Origin: Lumbricus rubellus
Taxonomy: Eukaryota; Annelida; Clitellata; Crassiclitellata; Lumbricidae
Assembly: GCA_945859605.1 (NCBI GenBank)
Contig: OX243816.1
Span: 37,732,676-37,796,675 of the forward strand
Direction: 5' to 3'
Length of the DNA: 64,000 nt
In this document: positions 58,047 to 64,000 of the stretch, piece by piece
How the letters are laid out: every line of letters starts with the position of its first letter
Numbering within the stretch: the stretch's first letter is position 1
Program-made: the position numbers and the translations under genes
Notes under the pieces: generated by a model
The model's input: the letters and a program-made list of their open reading frames with translations, nothing else
Database searches by the model: none
What the model was told of the DNA's origin: nothing

Positions 58047-61000
58047 ATGTCGTTGAAATGTCGCGAATTGTCGTCTATCGCTGGATTTTTGACTCTTTTG
58101 TTCTTAGTTATCGTCGTATCAAACGGTTAGTTTCAGATCGTACTGCTCATGATTTGGGTCATCGGTGTTGAGTGTAGAAATGAAAGTTGCACAGTTTGAT
58201 CGAATGGTTTGAAGGGGAAGTGACGAAAGTAAAGGGTTACGTTATAAAGATTAAACCAGGAATCTCCGTTTAAACATTGGTCAATTAATGTTAGCATGTT
58301 GGGGGCACCGCCCCATGAACACTTTTCAACATGGAACTGACTGTCTTTTTGCAGGATTCGGAGATAAAAGTGACACTTCAGAAGCTTTACAGGCCAATGA
58401 TTGTTCAATGGTGTTCATTCCTATGAATTGTTCTGTTTTGTTGAGCTAATGTTAATTAACCTGACAAAAGTTAAGATGATTACCGGTACAGTAAAACTGT
58501 CTTCTATGTTTACCGTGTTTATTATTTTGTTTGTAGTTGTTCCATAGTTTTTATTCTGTGCAAAGTCTGACCATGTTCTTTTGTTTCCTGTATGTTGTTT
58601 CCAATGTCATGCATTTTAACTCATGTTGTTTATGCGAATATTACAGCAGATGATGTCAGATGTCCGGCATCTTGGCTTCAAAGAAATGAAACGGAATCTT
58701 GCTATTTCATCAGCAATAGCACAGCCGACTTCTACAATGCATCTGCTAGTTGCCGCAACATGTCCGCCAATCTGACCAGCATCCTCGATTCTGAAACTAA
58801 CAACTTTCTGGTCAATGCTGTTAACAAAGCGGAGTAAGAAATTAAAGTTTTAAAGTTTTTCATCAGGACTTCATTCATTCCGAGAATTTATATAGTGCTT
58901 GCAACCCTGCCACATCTAAAAAGTGAGACTTCAGCAACTTGCAATTTAATGTAGCTGGGTGTAACCACAGCATTAATTGCAAGTGTATTACATATGGGAG
59001 GCCAAGGCCATTCCAAATCGAGGAACCCACATTCAAAGGGGCTTGGCGCTGTCTAGTAGAATTGTGAAGATCTTCAATTTCCTATAGAGCGAATAGTTGG
59101 ATGGCCTGCGAGGTCAGAGACAAAGATCAGACCAGTTGGATGGAGTTCAACCAAGAGGGCAATGCCAAACAAGTGAGTTGGTGCTACGTTACTTAGTGTT
59201 CCATGGATGTTCAAACCATTCCAGTCAAGACTCATAACTCAGCTAGCAACATTGCTTAGCTGCACTGCACCTCCCGCCAATGTATCACCAGCATTTCCAT
59301 ATCTAAACCATTGTGCATCTTATTATGCTGATTACCTGATTCAGTGTACAGCTGGCAGAGTTTGTTCTCGGATTATTTGTACATTATCTGAATTGACGGA
59401 GCTGCTAGGTACAGACAGAGACAAAGGCAGACAAACAAAGACAGACAGACACACCGCCAAGCTGAGTATGAATTTATAAAGTTTTTTATCGCTATTGTAT
59501 TATCTATGCTATGAGCAATGCTAACATACTGCCATCTGATTCTATCAGAAGCAGGAAGTGTGGATACATGTGATAAGTTATGCATATATTATTATATAAT
59601 TATATATGTATACATTTATGTGTAATTGTGTGTGTATATATATATTATATGTGTGTGTTTAAATTTGCATTAATACATATATTACTATTACATTTACATC
59701 AGTTTGTGAATATTATTATATCTAGTGTGCGATTAATATTTTGATTTATTTTCTTATTTCGGTCAGTTGGTGTGGTCTTCAGCCGGGGTGTTCTCAGTTT
59801 TGGATCGGTTTGTATCGTTCTAATGAAACATCTACAAACGACTCACTCTTCGACCGAAGGACGGGATGGACGTGGATAGACGGATCCAGTTTTTCCACGA
59901 ATGACTGGAGTCCTAGTGGGAATTACAGTTGTGCTGGTCTCATTGCAGTGGAGCATGGATGGAGGGACTTGCAGTGTTCAACAGATCTGCGGTACATCTG
60001 TCGAAAGAGTACGAGATTGTTCGCATTGTTAGAATGTTATTATCATAAATTAAGATGAGACAGTGCAATGGATTTTAAAGCGTTTATGCGGCGACGATTT
60101 TAAATTAATAGGCAATGTCCTAACGAATTGAAATGAGTCTGTTTGCGAACGTACAGAGAATGCCCTTGTTTTGATCAGTTGGATAAAACCTTGTGTCCTG
60201 TGCTGTTGGGAGATATATTCATTCAACAGGCACTGCTTTAAGTTTCTTGATAGATATACCTACATAATATTATGTATACATATTCAACATGTGTATTTGT
60301 GTATATGTATTTACATATGCTCATGTATTCATACATGCATGCTAATTGCTAATACGCCACTGTGCAACAAGAGTGTTGAAAATGTATTGCATGTTTGTTT
60401 GCATGGATAACTGCTAATGATTTGCTCTATCATCTCTTTAAAGTTAAAATCCCACTGTCCACCATTGTGGGGCATGGGTGGTGTAGGCCTAGGGGGTATG
60501 TTTTGTACCTTTGAGCTGGAAGGTTGAAGGTTGTGGATTTGAATCAACCTCAAACCACCACGTCGGGACCCTGAGCAAGTCCTTCACTCGCAACATGTGC
60601 TTCTGCGTGACACTTTGATTCAGTGTCTGCGCTGTAGTCGGGAGTGCCTCTGAGTAGAAATCTTGCGGCCCATCTATGACAAGTGCACATACATGCATAA
60701 ATTGTAGCCTGCTAAAAATGACCAAGTGCATGTAACTGGTACAGAATTCTCTTAGCTAAATTTACTGTTATCAGCTAATTTGCAAAACTGTGTTATTGTG
60801 GTAAATAATCACTTGATAGAGCGCCCATAAACCTCTTATTTGTGTCTGGAGGCAAATTTCTGTCTGTCTGGGGATTGTCATCTGCCTGATCTGATTTCTT
60901 TTGTATAGTTATCTGTAAAGTAGCATTCACAGTTGGTAAAAAGCAGAATTTTAAAGAGTTTTCTTGTAATTTGTATTTGAAGGAAAAAATGTTGTGTTGT

Positions 61001-64000
61001 CTTGAAGTCAGTTTTAATGTTTTCGTTGTTGCCATGACTTTGAGATGAAATTTTAAAAACACAATTTTTTTTGTTTTCAGAATTTGAAGCACCTTCGTTG
61101 ACATCGGAGTCTTCCAGTTCTTCTGTTGACTCGGTTACCATCATGCCAACATCAGAAATGTCTTCAACATCTTCTGTTTCTGAAAGTCGGTTGACCATGT
61201 CAACAACTTCATCTGTTACATTTCATCAAGCAGATGCGTCAACTGCGAACCAGTCAACCGTACCTTCTTTGTCATCATCTTCAAATACATCGCCTCCTAA
61301 CATTAGTGAGAGTCGATCAAAACTGTCTCTGAGTTCCACTTCAGTCAGTTCCATTCCAAGCAAAACATCTGAACGACCTTCGAACCCGTTTGTTACTATG
61401 GTAACGCGATCGTTTGCGTTTAGTTCGCCATCTACTGCCAAAAGCGAAACATCTTTATACGGTCTTTCTACGTACGTTACTCGAGACGAGGGGAATTTTT
61501 CTGACAATGGAATAACCGTTCCTTCAGTTTCTCTGGTTAGCGACTTCGGCGAGAATGTTGCGACCACTTTCTATGAACAAGAAAACGGCACGATGAACAA
61601 CGAGACAGGACCATTGCCAGGTACAACTGAGATGTTTTGGGAACTCCGTGCTATTAAAACTGGAAATACCACTTCAAGTGGTACATTAATAATTCATGTT
61701 CATACGTTCTTCACACTTCACACATGTGTCAAGTTCTTCGCCTGTTCATGAAATTTCTTCTGCTGCTCCTGAAAATTTCTTCACCTATCCTTGAAAATTT
61801 CTTCATCTATATATGAAAATTTCTTCACCTGTTCTTTAAAGTTTCTTCACTTGTTCTTGAAAGTTTCTTCACCTGTCCATGAAAAGTTCTTCACCTGTCC
61901 ATCAAGATTTCTTTACCTGTCCCTGAAAAGTTCTTCACTTCAAAATCTCTTTACCTGTCCGTGAAAATTTCTCGGCCTGAGCATAAAGACTTCTCTGTCT
62001 AATATTGTCTTTGTTAGCCTTCTAATTCTGTGGACAATAGACATGTAGTGTGTTTGTGCAATTCTTGTTTCAGATGAATCTGCGATGCCAATGCTAGCCA
62101 TCTACATTGCCGTACCTATTGGCATCTTGATTGTTGTGGTCGTAATTATCATCGTAGCCTGTGTGCTGTGTAGAAAATTCAGGTATTTCTGTTCTGCATA
62201 ACGATGTGACGTTCTGTCCATGTAATTTTATTTTTATTGATGGCAAAAGTTGTTGTGAGCAGCAGTTCTGTATTGTCATTAGTACATGCTCGTGACTTAC
62301 AGACCACCTGCAGTTGAGGAATTTTGATTATCCGTTAGTAAACTATAATTTGGATGGAGTTTGGGGTTGCAGGAAGCATAGCTTTCAAGATTTTTTATGC
62401 ACAGAGATTCCGTTGGTTTAATTACGTGTTATACCGTATGTCATGCATGTCATTGTATACGTCTTTCGTATGTACGCTCGAGCTTTAATGCCACTTTAGC
62501 TGTGTAGCAGATTCTGTATTTTAACGTGGTTCACTGGTTTTGTTATTGTGGGATGATGTCATATCATGTAGGGATGACACCTGGGATCAATGTTCTTCCA
62601 TAATAAATTTTAATAATGAATTTTTTATAACAAAAATTCTATTTATTATGATACATGCTAAAAGAGAGATTTTGGGCTCTTTTCATCATACATATGGGCG
62701 ATTGGGCGTGTATGTATCTAAATGTAATTGTAGTTTTAGAAATAGCTCGAATTTATAACTTTCTAAGACCGTAGCATGGAGCACCAGCTTGTTCACGAGG
62801 GTTGTGTTGTGTCGGAGGGACTGTTTCAGAGATGCCCAGCAGAAGTCCAAGCCTTATGTTGCGTGCTCTGATAATATAATATAATAATTATATATATGCA
62901 TTTATATAAATGTTTGTATTGGTTTATTTCTGTGTGTTTGTTGTAATTAACAGTTTATTCATATTTTGGTTTTGGTGCATATTGACAGTAATCTAGCAAA
63001 TTGGACACAGGGAATTTTATGAATACCAAAAAAGCTCTAGAAACATACCAGTAAACTATGATATTACATATGTTACATAAGATTTCTTCTCTACAACTTA
63101 ACGAACCTCTCTGTATAACATTTCTTATTGTAGAAAACAGCCAGAATCGGCGTCGGTATGCTGGAGCGCACAAGGTCACATCGAGATTATCAACGACTAC
63201 GAGAATCTCGACAGCGTGATTGGCCATCTGGAATTGATGTCTGGTGGAGACAGCAGAGGTGGCACAGGCGTCTCGTGGCTGACGGACATTCGTCACACGA
63301 CACACGACAACGCACGAAGGCCACGCGCCACGGCACGATACCTTCCCATCGGCATCGGGACGGTACCGGCCGACGACTTCCGCCAGCTCAACGACCACCT
63401 TCTCACGCTGAAGCGACCGCTGGAGAACTTTCTCGTCAACGAGGTTTTCACGGACGACATGAAACGTCTGATAAACGAAGCGTCGTCGAAAATCATCGAC
63501 ATCATCCAGCAGAGCCGAGAGCGGCGAATCGCGTCTATGCTCCCGCTCCTCCACGTCGGCGCTCGCGACCTGCTCTGCGCGAACTTCCTGTTCGTCGAAA
63601 GCCTGCTCTCGCTGCAGGTGAAGATCACGACGCTGCTGAGATTCTTTCCGATCGCGGGCGCCGAGCGATGTCACCAGTCGCTGGAGACGATGAACGCGTT
63701 GCTGAAACTGGCGACCGAGAACACGTCGAACGTTGCGGTGGTTCAATCCGATTGGTACGACGTGCTCTACGAAGTGAATCCGCTTTACGAGGCGCTTCTC
63801 GGCGAGTTGACGTTGGTGAGGGTCCGTCTGGAGACGTACAGCGTGCTCGGGTCGCTCGCGGAACCGGACGATGCGTGGAAGTCGAAGTTGCTCGAGTCGC
63901 TGTCGGAGATCGAGTCGTCGATCCTGGAAGCGTTCAGCGACGTCGTGCCGGAAGATTCCAACGACGATGGTGCGGAGTCGGAGGCGGTTGCCGACGACGA
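58047..64000 (+). CDS. Transmembrane C-type lectin receptor, truncated at window end
   Basis: A probable cell-surface recognition receptor. Exons: 58047-58125 (signal peptide, LTLLFLVIVV core), 58647-58833 and 59767-60008 (C-type lectin domain, about residues 27-169), 61081-61620 (Ser/Thr-rich mucin-like stalk, about 170-349), 62074-62182 (membrane helix about 357-381) and 63134 to beyond 64000 (cytoplasmic). All phases agree. The lectin fold shows FWIGLYRSNE, WTWIDGS and RYICRK, but the sugar-selecting EPN/QPD is absent (WSPSGN) and WND is WRD, so calcium-dependent sugar binding is doubtful. The cytoplasmic region has DYENL (Tyr408) and YDVL-x6-YEAL (594-607), ITAM-like in spacing. Otherwise it is helical, CpG-rich and not recognised. 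An alternative stalk donor lies 60 nt downstream, in phase. The lectin, stalk and membrane parts are secure; signalling is inference. Confidence 0.85.
60466..60693 (+). mobile_element. tRNA-derived SINE in lectin receptor intron
   Basis: Head GTGGGGCATGGGTGGTGTAG, B-box-like region near 60532-60545, then GAGCAAGTCCTTCACTCGCA and GAGTGCCTCTGAGTAG as in the other copies. The B box (GGATTTGAATC) is mutated. Confidence 0.75.
61737..61985. repeat. Degenerate 25- to 27-bp minisatellite in lectin receptor intron
   Basis: About nine units on the theme TTTCTTCACCTGTCC then TGAAAA follow the stalk exon. Units are diverged, so the array is old compared with the two splice-junction arrays. Confidence 0.8.

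Noticed and set aside
59207..59479. 90-residue open frame in the lectin receptor intron
   Set aside because: No domain, and it interrupts a phase-perfect junction between the two lectin-domain exons.
62955..63746. 263-residue open frame on the minus strand
   Set aside because: It lies opposite the last lectin receptor exon, whose plus-strand frame is open, correctly phased and codon-like; the minus frame has no domain.

Overview
The window is animal (eukaryotic) genomic DNA. It is low in gene density, has multi-exon genes with GT-AG introns, and is full of microsatellites, minisatellites, tRNA-derived SINEs and short inverted-repeat transposons. Gene content (otopetrin, seven-repeat protocadherin, ARHGAP11-like RhoGAP, NAA80, an ankyrin-less Rel/NF-kB, a C-type lectin receptor) and the many palindromic TAGGCCTA words suggest a marine invertebrate, perhaps an echinoderm-like deuterostome. 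The taxon is inference.

Layout. 0-8 kb: no recognised gene, a 314-bp hAT-type MITE, a SINE and an intact DD37D mariner element. 8.0-13.9 kb (+): otopetrin proton channel, 5' end not located. 16.9-23.1 kb (-): delta-like protocadherin, six exons, apparently complete. 26.7-33.2 kb (+): ARHGAP11-like RhoGAP, nine exons. 36.3-39.9 kb (-): NAA80, the actin N-terminal acetyltransferase, five exons. 40.4-42.2 kb: a hAT-type element carrying a nested piggyBac-type element. 43.9-51.1 kb (-): class II Rel/NF-kB, ten coding exons. 52-57 kb: mobile-element-rich intergenic DNA with an inverted pair of kB-type sites. 58.0 kb to the window end (+): a transmembrane C-type lectin receptor with a mucin-like stalk and a long cytoplasmic region, truncated by the window edge. 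All exon models were built by hand from splice signals, phase and protein similarity; phases agree at every junction.

The most unusual signal is at splice junctions. In otopetrin the last 3' splice site lies at the end of a tandem array of exactly 11 units of 42 bp, so twelve identical acceptors are present, all in one reading frame. In the Rel gene a 5' splice site starts an array of exactly 21 units of 23 bp, giving 22 donor copies. In ARHGAP11 the last nine bases of exon 8 are repeated as the first nine of exon 9. Two introns (one in otopetrin, one in Rel) appear to be GC-AG. The window may therefore record repeated duplication of splice junctions.

Functional links are modest. Rel and the lectin receptor are divergent neighbours, both immune-type genes, with the paired kB sites between them. 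The other genes do not form an obvious pathway.
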